Positions 1-15,300 are shown, counted from the stretch's first letter. The stretch: 64,000 nucleotides of DNA from Acanthococcus lagerstroemiae (GCA_031841125.1 CM063109.1:9710321-9774320); one strand, 5' to 3'. The notes: generated by a model not told the origin, from the letters alone. Numbers and translations are program-made.

Positions 1-100
1 AGTTCATCAGGGATGTTGAAATTCTTTCTGATCACTTGCTAGAATTGTGCAACCTATGAGTTCCAACGAAAACACTCACCTGTGTTGATATATTTTGCAG
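1..100 (+). other. 3' end of an intron of the Uif-like gene
   Basis: No coding frame continues through these bases. They end in a pyrimidine-rich tract and an AG acceptor at 99-100, just before the first exon seen here. The 5' part of the gene therefore lies outside the window. Confidence 0.7.
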
Positions 101-343
101 ATCCGGCCAACTGATCAACAATCGTCGTGCACTCATACAGGCTCAGTCCAGTGGAGTTCAAGTGTCGATATTCCCCGAAATTAACGACGTTTTCCTCGCC
201 TTCCAAGAATACGCCACCATCAACGATGGTCAGTGGCACCACATCGCCATTGTATGGCACCAAGGCACCCTGACTCTAGTCACCGAAGGTCTTATCGCCA
301 GTAAAGTCGAAGGATACGGAACTGGAAGAAAACTACCGGAGTT
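101..343 (+). CDS. uif: Uif-like exon w1: laminin-G/pentraxin-like domain, first half
   Basis: Acceptor ttttgcag ends at 100 and donor gtgagt starts at 344. The frame starts in phase (one base, then [11 protein letters not shown]) and contains [18 protein letters not shown], the typical LamG/pentraxin beta-strand signature. It ends with two bases of a codon. Confidence 0.8.
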
Positions 344-3300
344 GTGAGTATCTTCGCTGTCGTTTTTGTTACGTCCGCCCCTTATCCACCCACCAACCAA
401 TGTTAAACTGTCGTTTGAATTCTAGCGGTTGGGTTGTACTCGGAAAACCGCATCCCGATAACACAAAGTCGTACTCCGAACTCGGATTCCAAGGTCATCT
501 GAGCAGAGTTCAGATTTGGGGAAGGTCGCTAGATTTCACCAATGAAATTCAGAAACAGGTACGTGATTCAAAATCGCGATTCAGCTCGACTGTTTAAACG
601 TGGCCCGTGTCTGATTTTCAAATTACTGAATTCCCAGGTGAGGGACTGCCGTACCGAACCGGTTCTGTACCAGGGTTTAATATTGACTTGGGCCGGATAC
701 GAAGATATTCAAGGAGGTGTCGAGAGGATCGTACCGTCTCACTGCAGTCATCACGTGTGCCCTGCTGGTTACACTGGTCCTCAGTGCGACCAAATGATGC
801 AAGACAAGGTTGGTTCGCAAAACTTATAGTTGTGCCTTGATTTTCCCGCGAGAAGTCGCTCTTCTCAACTCTCCTAACTATACAATTTATTTCAGATCCC
901 CCCGAAAATTGATTATTGTCCCGGCGATCTGTGGGTAATCACGAAGAACGGTTCAGCGGTCGTCGTATGGGACGAGCCAAAATTCAGCGATAATGTTGGC
1001 GTTGTGCGTATTGAGGAGAAGAGTGGACACCATCCGGGACAGACTCTGATGTGGGGCAACTACCACGTCGTGTATGTCGCGTTTGACGGTGTTGGCAATG
1101 CTGCCACATGCTCGTTCAAAGTCTACGTTCTAGGTGAGCTTCTCACGAATGCTGTTATATATTAAGAGTATCTCCACTTATGACTTTTGCTTTTGAATCC
1201 ATTGCTAGAGGGTGACTGGTAAAGTATTGCAAATTGGAAATTGAAATTTGCGCGTCGTTCAAGGTTGGTCTTCCACTGCAGACAAAACGGGCCAATGAAA
1301 TTCTGACAACCTCGAGTGTCATTGATCAGAATGTTTTTGTAAACTTCGATACGTATTCGTTTTTCAGCCGAATTCTGTCCGCCACTGGCCGACCCAATCG
1401 GTGGAACGCAAGTGTGCAAAGACTGGGGCTACGGCGGTCAGTTCAAAGTGTGCGAGATCTCATGCAACCATGGATTGCGATTCTCAGAACCTGTTCCTAA
1501 ATTTTATACTTGCGGTGCCGAAGGCTTCTGGAGGCCGACCACCAATCCTAGTCTTCCGGTTGTGTATCCCGCCTGCTCTCGTACGTATTAGACTCGCGTC
1601 TGTATCACTGGAAAAATAACTTCACACTTTCGCATCCCGCGCTAATAATGCGTACTATTTGCAGAATCGAAACCAGCACAACGTGTATTCAAAGTAGGCA
1701 TGAAATTCCCGACTTCTGTGTTGTGTAATGAAGCTGGTCAAGGAGTGCTGAGGCAGAAAGTGAGGACGTCGATTAACGCTCTGAATAGAGAGTGGAACTT
1801 CTGTTCGAACTCGCTGAAAGGTAAGAATCTCTGGCCAGGTATAAAGTGAATGAGGACTGGGTAGAAACTCGATGCAAGTATTCTGTTTCCCCGGCAGGAA
1901 ACGTGAACTTGCCTTGTGGCAGCATCTCTAGCCAGAGTTTCAGTTATTCTCGAATAACAGATTTTATTTCCTTAAATTGATTACATGTATGTATTGGCGG
2001 ATTTAGGAAGCAATCCTGGGAGAGGCGGTTTGAAATGCGTGAGAATTTGGTAGTTTTTACCCCTTCTCCTCTTCAACGTTCTTGAATAATTTTTATGCTC
2101 TTATGACGGTGATTGAATAGGTACCTAGACGAGAAGTGAGATTTGATGCTGACTTTTTTTCTTATTGACTTTGACGATGAAAGATTTTTCCAAGTGTGTT
2201 ATTGAATTTTGTCGACTGACTGGATTCTAGATTGAGCGACAATTTTCGAAAAATTTTGAATGTTTATCACAAAACTATCAATTAAGGTGAAGTTCCAAAT
2301 AAAGATCACGTTTTTCAAGTCGTCCATATCAAGGAAGTCAGTGATGTAGAGGTCATCCAATAGGTTATATATTATGTTGAGTGTATTATATAATAAAATA
2401 TATATAAGTTTCTAGCATATCCTACAAAACCAGATTTTTCCCGCATTTTTTAAAAAAAGTGTTGAATATCTACCATTGGGTACCCATACTCAAATGTGGA
2501 TACTCAATACTAGGATGTAAAAATTACCGTTCACCATACCTAATGCCCTTTTACATGTATTAAGATGCATCGTAACTGTTAAAACAGGAGTTGATTATCC
2601 TTTTTCATTGTTTGAAAAAGTATATGATTTGCTCCAAATGAGGATCGATCCACGTTCGGGTCATGCTTCCAAATCAATGTAAAACTGTGTAGAAAAACTT
2701 AATTTTACTGATATAATAGGTCAAAGGAAACAAAAACAGTGTAACTAAAGATGAGGTACTAAGTCAAGAAAGTTGCAGCAGCACGTAACTCTTGATCACT
2801 GTAATTTCGTGATGACATGATGAAGTACCCAAAAGTGGATTAATTGGAGCATAACCCAAAAGCGGATCGAATCTGTGAATACCCAAAATCGGATCAGTTT
2901 TTTTTTCATGATATAAATTCAAAATCTCGTCGAAGTCGGTAATTAAACACTTGAAATAACTTAATTCATGAAAAATCTAATCGAAGAATACACAGCAAAA
3001 AATATCAAAAATAAAATGTTTTAGTTGTCTACTTTCATATTGTCTGCGAACTATAAAAATTACAAAAAAATTATGAAATTAACTATTACTATTCTCCCAA
3101 ATGCCTAAGATTTGGCACACGTAAAAAAACACGTTTCCTGATAACACAACAGAAATATTTTTGTTCTACACATGCATCGGAAATGCGTTTTCGCGTAACA
3201 GTTTTCCGTAGCGAAAGAGACATTTATCGTTATCGTAGCGATCAGCACTGATAACGCGTTTTTATCTGTACTAGGAGTGAAAAGAAAATTTTTTATGCCA

Positions 3301-6300
3301 TACGTACCGTAGAAATGGCTCATTATGAAACAGTCTTCCGGGGAAGAAGGGCCGTTTTCTCGGTCGAACCACAGAGTTCGCCAAAGCGGGAGATAAAAAA
3401 AGAAACAGGGAGAGAAAACAAAAATGGTGTCTTATCTCTTATAAATCAATTATAATGGAGCCACAAACATTCATGTTACTTTTGTACTTATGGCATAAAA
3501 TATCGTATGCACCACAGGAGTGAAGTGATCGTTCGCATTTGTGCGTTCGCCTCACTCGCTTCGCCCGTTTTGGGAATCTTCGCACTCGTCGCGAAACGAT
3601 TACTTCTCTCCCTTGATGCACAATATACTATTATGTACACTTGGAAGGAAATGATTCGAAACGTTCGCAACGAACGCGTACTATATTCGTTCGTCTTCTG
3701 TTCGATTATTAGTTTGTGGATTTTCGAATTTCGATGCATTTGTAGAACAAAATATCTTCCAAGGCAAGGAGCGAATGAAGTTTATCACGACTCGTTCAAT
3801 TTGCTGAACTCGCCTTCGGCTCGTCTCGCAACATATTGAACTTGTCGTGATAAACCTCATTTTCGCTCCTTGACTTGAAATATACTATTTCCGGCATTTC
3901 AGTGGAGAAGAATGTCTAGGTCGGGGAAAAGTTAGTTGATAATAAGGTGTGATTTTTCATGACGTCATGTGTTTGCGTCACGCTACACGACTATCGATCC
4001 CCTTTTGGGTACTGATCCACATTCGGAACTTTACTGTATACCGCTTCAGAAGAAAAGGAGGAACCATTCTTAAAAATGACTAAGATTTTCAATCTTCAGT
4101 ATTTGACTAAGAATCTTTTAGATGCTTCGAGACGTTTTAAAATTAATGTTTTAAGGCTTTTCTAAACTGGTTGAAGACTCGCTAGAAGAGCAGTTCAGAA
4201 CTCGCTTACCAATCTTTATGACTTCGCTCGACGTGATCACAGCTGTTTCACAAGACATGGGCAATATTTCTGTAACCTCTTGAAGCTTTTTAAGGCATAT
4301 CTAAGACTCTGAGACTTTTTAAAACTAATTTCATATACTCTTCAGTGATAAATCAAGAACTTTCTAGATTCATTTATAACCTGGTAAAGCTTTTGTTCAA
4401 GACTTCACGATTTTTTCAGACTTGCTAAAAACTCTTAAGAACTCTTTAATAACTCATTTAAACTTGCTAAAAAATTTGATACTCTTTTCTAGACTTAGTC
4501 ACAACTTTAAGACTGTGAGACTCTTCTACCCTTGTTTACAACTCGCTGCAACTTTTTTAAGACTCACGACTTTCGAGACTTTTGCGTACGTGTTTAGAAT
4601 GCCTTGTGTTCTTCAAGACGCTATAGTATCTTCCGTTTCAAACAATAAGATTTTGCTTCTTTTTTTTTTGAATCGTTTTCAGCTTCAGTTTTTCTTTCTG
4701 GGCGGAATTGCTCCCCACTGCCAACCTCGTGTATCCGTGCGTGTATATGTTGTAGTTCTCTTACTAAGCTTTCCATAGGGAACCATTTTCATGCTAGCTG
4801 TTTTCCATAGGTACCAGAGAATGTAAAGATTTAAACATCGATGTGAAATGCGAACACAGAGTCACAAGGTCCGCGTTAGATTCGGGTGCATCCTACCAAA
4901 TAGATGCTTCGTTACCAGTTCGCAGGTACGTTCTTACTAAAGTTAGTACGTCGACATAAATTAACAGGTTCGATGACTGTTCAACGCGTATCCATCAACT
5001 GAACTGTACTTTCGAACAGTTCTCGCCGAATATTATTGTGATTTGTAAACGAATTGATTTTATAGGGAAAAACGTGAAACAGGCGATACTTATGGTATTA
5101 CAATTTCCTTCCCCGCCATGAAGTAAGTCAGAGTGCGAATGAAAGCCTACAAGTTTTGTCCTATACTAACCAAAAACAATATTAATGGACGAATGAAACA
5201 TAACTACAAACTAATTATCGCTTTTATGTATCGATGTATCGTGTATCCGGTATTTAACTTCGAGTATGACTAACGTAGTGGAATGCCTTAAAACGTAGCT
5301 TTATGCTTGATTTGTATTAACCGCATCTGATTATGCATTGGTAAATGTTAATTTGGTGTAAAAGTCAGTCCGTTGGACAGATGGTCTCAAGTTTGGTAGT
5401 ACGGGATAAAGCTGAAAGATTTTGGGTGTAATATGGACAGGCAAGAAGCAAGAAGCATGGTAGATCCCTACTAGAATTTTCAACAAATGTTTGACTGTAC
5501 TGAAAAAGTTACTCCTGTAGTAAAACTGCTGCTGAACAATTTGGAAAAATTTTTCTTTCCAATCTGAACAAATATCTACTTCTGAAAAAAATAAGAATGC
5601 AACTGGGAGGTTGCCGAAAAAGAAAGACCCGTTTTCGATTTTCAATCGTGGTTGCATAGGTGGCCAGTACGTAGACTAGAATTTCATGAATTTCAGTTGA
5701 TTAACGAAAAAAGAAAGAAAGTTCTCGTTCTGAATTGTACCGAATGGTCTATAGGGTTTTTCGAGAATGACGATTCAGAAAATGATAGGATGGGAAGGAG
5801 GCTCTCCCTCATTCGCATCGATTGTACCTGTGTAAACTTTGATCAGGCTGGCCTGTCCAGCTTCTAAAGAATTGCAGGGCATATCTGTTGCTCCAACATC
5901 CAGTCAGACTGCGAGACAAACAGCTGACAAGGTGTACAGGTAGGAAAGAAAACAGACAGGTCAACCGGTGATCAGGATAAACAGACATGGAAATCGTAAT
6001 CTCCCTCCCGAAACAAATGCTGCCCACCTAAAACCCGAAAAACTACTAGAACAGATCTGTTGAGTACTGTAAGATCTATCCACATGAGCAGCAATCAGGC
6101 TGACAAGCTATACTGCATTCCTTTTCCCTCTCTACCATCAGCTAATAGAAGGGAGTTGATTCGTCAGATATTGAGTAGTACCTAGTAGATGTAATTTACA
6201 GATCACCAGAGTTGTGGAGTGGTTCTGTAAATACAAAAATACACATCTTATAAAAATTAGATCCTGTACAATAGTAGAATCTTTTTCTTTCTGGCAGTAA

Positions 6301-9300
6301 ATACAATCGTAATTCAAAATAAGATTATAAGACTTATTTTAACCGCAGTTATTAACCTATGATATTCGACTATACTCGTGTACTAATTGAAACCTATTGG
6401 AAGCATGCATATGTGTACAGCGAACAGATTACATGGCTTGGCATGACACACACAACGTGACACGACATGTACTGTCCAGTACTGGCAGAAGAAAAGTAAC
6501 GTCTTTTGTTGTTTCCAGCGACCCGGTGCTGAATTTGAACTCGAATCAACGAACGTCCGTTCAACAGTTGTTGGAGAAACTAATTTTAGAAGAGAACCAG
6601 TTCGACGTCCATGATATCCTGCCGAACACGGTGCCTGATCCGGCGTCACTCAATTTGGAGTCCGATTACGCGTGTCCGGTTGGCGAAGTAGTGATGCCGC
6701 CTGATTGTGGTAAGCTATGACAACGTGATCACATTCTCGGCCCAAGACCAGTCTTCTTGGATATCATGAATGCTATATAGTGCGGTAGAAATATCGAATA
6801 TTGCAGAAAAGCTTCTCTGTGAGGGGAGGGGCTTTTGATCCATTTCCCCTAAATCTGGTGCTGATCTTTTACGAACTGTAGAATTTGTTCTGAAGAGTTT
6901 TAGTTTATTCTAAACTAGTTTGAAAGCGTATTCTGTGGTCTTGAACGAGTTTGGGAGAGTCTTGAGCTATAGTTTTTAAGTATTCAAGAATCGTAAATTG
7001 ACCTTGGAAACTCTCTAAGAGCTTCGAAAGATTTGAAAAAGTTTATAATGACGTTGCAGTGCTTTGGAGAACCGAAAACTGCATAATCTTGGCAATGAGT
7101 CCTGCAGAGTCTTTTGGAGGAGTATTGAAGTCTTGAAGACTCTTGAATATTACTGAGAACACTGGAAAGTATGGGGTCTGGTTGACCGAGTGGATAGCGC
7201 GCTGGTCTCGACATCCGGAGGTCCGGGTTCGAGCTCACATAACAACTTGCTACATTTCGACCTAGGTCGGTTTTTCGGCAAGATGAGAAGAGGGCTAAAA
7301 CATCCCTAACAGTTTCCCCGACGTCTCTGAGGTAATGCTCTAAAGGCGGATTCCAGGGCTCGGGTCGAGAGTGAAAATTAAAAAAGAGACCGGAAAGCAT
7401 CTTCAAGGGCTTTGAATAAGTTTTGAAAAGTATTGAACGTGTTTAGAAGAATTTCGGAGAATCTTAAACAAGGCTGGAAGAATCTTAGCTATTCTCAAGT
7501 AACTCTTGAAGAGTCGTGAACGAGTCACAAAGAATCGTAGGAATTGTTGAACAGGTGTGTCAGAGTATCTGAGGGTGGGGGTGTGAAAACCCTTGAAAGA
7601 GTGAAAAAATTTTAGTGAATGTTGATCGAGCTTGGAAGAGTTTTGATTGAGTCTTGCTGAGTTCTGGCTGGTTTTGATCAAGCTTGGCAGAACTATAAAG
7701 AAATTTGAACAAGACTGGTGGAATACGCGACTGTAAGTCTTGGGAGTGTTGAACAAGCCTGAAAAAGTCTGAGATGAGTTTGCAGGAATTTTGAAGTGGT
7801 TAATAGAAATCTGATGGAATCCTGAACAGTGTCAAAGAGTTCTAGTAGATTTTAGAAGAGTTATGAAGAACCGTAAAAAGTTTCGGAACGGTTTCAAGTC
7901 GAAAACAAGTCTGGCGGAGTCTTACAAAAAATTTTATATGATACTGCTAGGGTCTCAAACTTGTCAATAGACCCTAGAGAAGCCTGGAAGAGTCCTAATC
8001 AATTCCAGAGGAGTTTTGGAGAGGCCGAAAGAAACGTAAACTAGTCCGAAAATTTTGAATGAATCCAAGAGAATGTTGAACGAACTTAACAGTCCCCTAG
8101 TAACGTTTAAAGTCTTAAACGAGTCTAAAACATTTCTTAAATATCTTAAAGAAATCTGAAGGAGTCTAAACAGTCTTCAACAAGTTCCAAAAATCTTTAA
8201 TGGAACTGGAGGAGTCTTATCAAATCTTAAGCCACTCTAAATAAATCTTAGATGTATTCGGAAAAGTTCTGAAGAATCTTGAACGTATCTTGAGGACTTC
8301 TAACGAATTTTAAACAAGTCTTACAAAATCGTGGCTATTCCAAATTAGATCTGAAGTCTTGTAAAGAAATTTTCAAAACATTTGCGGAAGTACTTGAACG
8401 AGTCCTATTCGTAGAAAATTTCAAGATCGTTAGATTTATATGTGGGGTGCAAAAGAGCAAATATTGAGAAGGGAGTGCATTGCTGGGAAAATGACGTTGT
8501 AAAATAAAAACAAAAGAAGAAAGGGAACAGTGAAAAATGTGAAAGTTAAGAATTACTTATAGTTTTTTCCATTGAAGTAGGCTGGGCGGGGGGTCCACAC
8601 ATCGTATTATGACATTTGACATCACTCGATATAGTCTGATTTTCATTCCAGTATTGTCAATATTCGAGATATCTCGAATCTTTTCTAAATTAACAGACAT
8701 CAGGATGAAACCATACATAGAACTCCATCTTTCAATAGAACAGGCAGGTTTCCGAAAAAAAATGTTTACATGTGTGGTTGACCATATTCACACCATTAAT
8801 TAGGTAATAGAAAAGTCTCAAGGATACCAGTTCTCTGTATTTATAGACTTCAATAAAGCTTTTGATTCAACCAATTATAATTATAATATGCTATAATCCC
8901 TAGGAAATATTGATATCTCTCAAAATTTGATAGACCTTATACAAAATATATGTATATTCTGGTTTGAAAGAAAGAATAAAAAGAGGAGCTTATGGAGACT
9001 ATATTTTGAAATTCAAAATGGCGTCTGATGAGATCCACTGTCCCCAACCATTTTTAATTTCCTTGAAGAGGTGTTCCATTTACTGGATTGGGAAAATAAA
9101 GAAATAAGCATTAATGAACATAAACTAACAAATATCGGATTTATAGACGAGGTAGTCCTGTTTGCCTCTTCTTTTACGGAACTAAAACAAATGCTTGCTG
9201 AACCGGAAGTCAAATGAAATAGAGGACATTCTACTGGACTACAAGAAACTTTCAATAACAGGTAACCTCGGTACTCGAGGAGGGTTGGCAAGAAATGACT

Positions 9301-12300
9301 CTCAACAAGGAATAATGAAAACGAAAAAATAATCCATGGAAAAATTAATAAATAACTCGACCTGATCCTACTCTAATAAAAAAATTTTCCATGGAAATTT
9401 CTATTAACAACTCGAACGCTCTCTATAATCAGCTCAGTGAAATAGTGGTTGAAAGAAATGGAAAAGAAGGAAAAAAAACCATTGCAACAGGCTCGTTTTC
9501 GACCCTAGAAAGGGAAGTAGGCTACCTTGGATAGCTCATAGCTTGGGGAAGACAAATGAAGAAAGAAATTGACAGGCGATTTTTTTTTAGCATGAACTAA
9601 ATATTGGTTAGAAGAGATCTTCGAAGGATCTTTCAAAATTAAAAATTAAAGTAGTAGGTATATTCGATATGTGTGTAACTCCCACATTCCCATATTACTG
9701 TATAGATGTCAGACCTGGAAATTAAATTGCAACGAGAGTAACAGCCTAAAAGTAACCCAAAACAGAATGGAAAGATCAGTACTTAGAAAGCTTGACCCCC
9801 TCATTTGAAAAACAATAAAGCTACACTACCCTGCTAATATTCAACTAACTGAGTACTCCAAGAGGATGAAATGGGAGTGGGTAGGCCATGTAACTCGAAC
9901 AGACACAAACCGTCTGGCCTGTAAAACAACCTCTGGTATTTAGTTTACTATGAAAAGAAATGAGGGAGACCAAATGTTGGATGGGGGGGGGGGGTTGATC
10001 TCACACAATTTCTAATAAATCAAAACTATGAAACAGCTGTTTTAAAATCGCCTAGAATGGACGAGACTGAAGGACACCTTTGCTCATCTTGGGCCGAGGA
10101 TTCATTTGTAGTACTAGTAAAACATTTCAGTAGATTGTAGTATTACGTATATAGGTATATATATTATAGTTATACCTAGTTCTGGAAATAATTTATTTGT
10201 GAGTCCGGATAAAGGTAATTGAATAATTGAATTGGTGATATTCGATAATGATCAGTTGATTTCCGTTGAATATCATTCGATACTGGTCAACTTTATCGAT
10301 AAAAATCGAGTAAAATTGACCAGTATCGAGTAATTTATGCTCGAAGGACTTTCTGATGATTTGCCTCAGAGCGCATTTCATCCGGGTATGGTATCGTTAA
10401 CGTGACACTAAATCAGTGTTGCTCCATTGGAAGTTGAAAAAAGTACTAGCAAGAAATTTTCCAAGACTACCAAACTTTAAATAAAATGTGCGATCCTTAT
10501 TGTACCAAAATAGAGAATAAATTTCTTCGATCAAAATCCTTAAAACTACCAAAATTTACTTAATATATTAAAATGCACCAAAACGAACTAAAAAATAACA
10601 AAAGGCATCAGAAAAGGTACCAGATCCTACCGAGAACAATAAAAATGTGCCAAAACGTACCAGAATTGTTGGAATCAACAAACATTGTATCAAAAAAGTT
10701 GAAATGTACCAAATCTGGCATCATTAAATTATTTGTCACATATTCAACCGTGTGTTAACGTACGGTCGCCATTTTTATTCGCAGTACCATGCGCAGTTGG
10801 CACCTACTTCAACAAAGAAAAGCAATCTTGTATACCGTGCCCGGCGGGCACCTATCAAAGCGAAACCGGTCAGATGCAGTGCACCGTTTGTCCGACGATC
10901 GCAGGCAGACCCGGAGTTACCATTGACGTTGGCGCTCGCAGCGCCTCCCAGTGCAAAGGTACGTACGCTCTAAAAGCTACTGCAGATTGCACCGCGCATT
11001 GACCTCAGATTGCTAAACTCGAAGAGTAATTTTCTGTTTTAGAACGCTGTCCGGCTGGCAAGTACTACGACGACGAGGCTGGACTATGTCGCAGCTGCGG
11101 CCACGGCTTTTACCAACCCAGCGAAGGCAGTTTCAAATGCCTGCTCTGTGGTTTGGGCAAGACTACCAGAACCACCGAAGCTGTATCTCAGGAGGTAAGA
11201 ACCATTTGCATCAGCGCTGACCTTTACAGCAGTGTTGGAGGGCCATAGGCTTCAAGAAGAGATATACAGAGTGTCTCTTTTGCAATGATCCCCCTTCCAC
11301 GTGGTAAACAGGCAACCTACCCTGACATAATGTAGATATGTTTGCATACTCATATTTTTAAGGGGTTGAGTTATGGTCAAATTTTGAAAAGTTTTCTATA
11401 CTTGAAATTTTTTTAATCTTCTCTCGACTAAAGATAGAAAAATTGTACCAGTAGGTAATAGTAGAGGGTAGTTGTGGTAACCACAAAAAAAAAAAAGTGG
11501 GAATCGGTTCAACAGAGTGTTCATAAAATCAATTTCTTTTAGTCAGATAAAAATGTCTCTAAATACTCTACTGCATGGGTGGCGCCGTTTTGGAAAATCT
11601 TCTGCATAACGTCGAGCTGCTTCCTTACTATTTCCTCCGCATAAACCATAGTAATACACTAGTATATCGGTGCAATCTGAGTTAGAATGTCTCCCATACT
11701 TCTTAAAAAACGATTGAAATTAGAAATATTTTTAAAATTGCAGTTCACAAAATTTTGTAATCGCAATCAATCTGAATATGGGGGAAAACTTTTTTCATTA
11801 TATATAATTGTAAGACCATAACCCAGCTGGGTCTCCTACCTACGTCAATAGCAATTTGTTAGACCTAGATATCTACATAAATAACATTCCTCATCACTTA
11901 ATTAATACCCCCCCCCCTTCCCCAGAGTATTACAGTAAATAGAAAAGGTACCAACATTTTTCAACATAATTTTGTACTAAGTGAAATTTCAACCACTTTC
12001 CATAATGTTTAATTTTTTTTAATGTAGTTACCACAACTGGCATCTTGCACCTCCTGTCCATCAGTGTGTACCACAGTTCGGTGAATATGGCCGAAATATT
12101 ACCAAACCCTAATTTAGCGACGACTTGTGGAACCAATTATTGGATACCCAAATTAAACTTTACAAAATACTAGAACCTCCTCCCCGCATTGCATGGGCCT
12201 CAATTTCAAATATGGGGGAAATAGATGAAAGGAGGGAGGTGAATATGCCCCATAAATGATATAACTCTGTGAAGTGGTAAAGTAGCTGAAGAAGATGATT

Positions 12301-15300
12301 ATTATCTTCATGAAGTCTGTGCATCTGTGTTAAAAAGTAATAATTCTTAACGGGGATATCTTGAAGTCCATTTTGAGCAGTCCTAATCAGAGATGAGGCA
12401 ATTCCCTGGTGTCAGAGAACCGGATTCCTAAAATGCGATTCAGTCAGATTTGAAAATCGGATTCAGTCATTTGCGATTCTTTGTTGTGGAGAATCCGATT
12501 CTAAGCGGTTCCCGCGATTCCATTTTTGCACACAGTCCTCAGTGTTTGGTCTAAAACTTTAGTTCCTGAGTTGAGGTTTGCTTTGCGCTTCTCAGCGGTC
12601 CTCAATCTTCCACCATGAATTCCCCCCTTCCATCCTTTCTTCATCGCGAGCCTCCTCCTCCACCACGACCCCCTCGATCACCACGGTCGCACTTCAACAG
12701 TTGTAGCCCTCCTCAGCCACAAACCCCTCCCCCACAACGGCCATAATCTCCTACCAGAGGCTTCTGTGCTCACCTTATGGTCTTTTACCTCCGCAGTATC
12801 CCCCCTGCGAACCCTTTCCTTCTGCACATCCGGGTAGGCCCTGTCCCTTGGACTTCCTCCTCACCTCTACAACCATTGACCATCAGAATCGACCTCCACC
12901 AACTGGGCCTTAAGCTCTTTACATTACCCTCTCCATCGCTCCATGTCCCTCTTCCACCCCGAGTGCCCTCCATTAGGACCACGTCCCCCTGACCACGCCC
13001 ACACTTATATGGCCTTCATTTCTGTTCACGTACCACACCCCCACCAAGACCTCTTCACCTATCATTACGCCCTTCTCAGTTGCAACCATAATCCTTCGCT
13101 ACAGCCTTCCTCATCCACTGCTCCTTCTCGGCGGCCTCCTCATCCCAACTCGAACGAAGATCCCCTGGTCCTCCACTCAGGAGCTCCCATCGCCATGACC
13201 ACCCTTCCCCTTCAGATCACCACCACCAGCCACTCTCGCACCATGGCTTTCATTTCCCTCTCCAGTCCCTCTTCCACCCATAACTTCCTCCTCCACCAGG
13301 ACCTCTTACTCACCATTACCCCCCAGGACCTTTATCTCCCTCTACAGTCCCCGCCACCACCGTGGTTTTCCTCCCCTTCAGGAGCTCCCTCTTCCACCAT
13401 GAGTACCTCTTATAACTCCGGGCCCTTATCCACTAAAGTTTTACTGTCCTTCCAGGACCCTCAGCCACCATTACCTCGTGCTTCCTCATTGGCCACCCTC
13501 TCCTACCAACCATTTCCTCCACCACGAGGACCCCTCGTCCACGACTACCCCTGGGATTTATGTCCCTTCACAGCCCCTGTCCTCACTATGGACCTCCAAC
13601 CCCCTTGAAGATCCCTAGCCATCCACCCAGGAGCTCTCACAACCATGACCACCCCTCCCCCCGAGAGCACTGCCCCTCAAGACCCCACCCACCAACAGCC
13701 CCTCCCACACCACGGCCATTTCTCTCCCTCGTCCCCTCTCTCACCAAGGACTTTTTCCTCCATCGGGTCCTCTTACTCATCTTAACCCCCTGCTTCACCC
13801 AGGGCCTCCATCTCCGTCCACAGCCCACGCCCCACAGGGGCCTTCCTCCTCCTTCAGGAGCTTCCTCCACAACCATGAACTGCCTCCTGAGGGTAGGCCA
13901 CCCCTGGAAAATTGAGCAATTAAGGGGCAGGGTAGGCAACCCGCAGCGATTTGAGATCTTGGAGATTATGGGCAATTATGTCATATGTCTTATTATGTCG
14001 GTTATGTCTTAAAACTTGGAGATATTTTATGTTAAAACAGATTATGTCCTTAAAAGTAGCTGATCTGCCCCTGCAATTTTTCTGATTTTTAGGTAGGCAA
14101 CCCGCGGTATGGGTAATTATGTCATTATAAGTCTTTTTATGTCTTATTATGTCTGTTATGTCTTGGACGAAGGCCGGGATTTAGATATCAGGCTCCTTGG
14201 AGGATTTTTCCAGGAGGGGGAGGAGGAGTTTTGGTTTTTAATATATAGAGAGATAGAGAGATTTTATGTCTTATTATGTCTGTTATGTCTTAAAACTTAT
14301 GTCCTTGAAAGTAGCCGGGGATTTAGATATCAGGCTCCTTGGAGTTTTTCCAGGAAGGGGGGGGGGGTTTGGTTTTTAAAATATAGAGAGAGTTTAGAAC
14401 AAACTGGCAGAATAATACTACTATATATATATCAGTGAATTGGTAATGTGGAAATTGCGTCTTCACAGCTGAGAGTCAGTGTTGCCAACCTCAAAAATTA
14501 TCCCTCGATTTTTTTTCTTTCGGCATGGCTCTTTTTCAAACAATCACAAAACAGGAGTTTCAATATTTTTTCGTCGCAATTAATGGTCAAACTGTATATT
14601 CCTATCAGAGCAATACGGTCCGAATATCAAATCTTAGCTTTCTTGTGACGAGACTCGTGCATTCGCGTATTATTGTCTAAAATTAAGAGTTAAAAATATG
14701 TCTTTCGGCAAAGTCATCTTTATGTAACAATAGACATTCATCACTCAAAAATAATTACATCTAAGTAATTAATGGGTTAGTATGCCTGTATCATCTCTCC
14801 ATAGAATTTTTTGTTTTTGAATCTACTAATCGACGGCAGAACACTTTTTGTTCGCTATTGTCTTTCGATATGGACTTTTTTATGTGTCCTTCAGCATGGC
14901 ATTCATCATTTTTATCGCCATGCCAAAATACAGAATCCCCTCACTGTCGGCCCAATCTTACCAATATGGTATACAGAAACGCCTCTTCAACGACTCCCAT
15001 CAAAAAAAGTTCAAATATCCCCTACTTTCCTCCATGGAAAAACATACCCGAAATATCAACATTTTTGAAGAATGACCTCTAGAAAGGGAAAACTACAAAA
15101 GTGATACAACTGATACAAGTTCAAATTAAACAGTAGGTAAATAATGATTTTATGCTTTATTACAAACCAACATGTAAGATATAACCAAAGAAGGGCCTTG
15201 CTCTTAACGAACAAGTTGTTCACTTGCTCTTGTTCACTATTGGTGACTGGCTCGGGAGAAACAAGCCTCATTCCTAAAAATTAATTTTCAGGTTTTGAAG

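Larger units (their letters stand above)
1821..4810 (+). other. Intron of Uif-like gene, 2990 bp
   Basis: Contains no coding signal. It carries two strong hairpin repeats near 3.5-3.9 kb, a degenerate CTTCAAGACTC-type repeat near 4.1-4.6 kb, and dispersed TACCCAAAA/GGATC words around 2640-2900 and 4000 that may be remnants of one more repeat. Confidence 0.6.

Noticed and set aside
7176..7240. Apparent Leu/Ser/Arg-type tRNA
   Set aside because: Same reasoning: internal promoter boxes without a complete cloverleaf, followed by the SINE body.
12943..14012. Open frames of 221 and 150 codons on the plus strand
   Set aside because: They lie in a CT-rich low-complexity tract inside a hAT-type element. 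The products are Pro/Ser/His-rich with no domain, and open frames occur on the other strand too.
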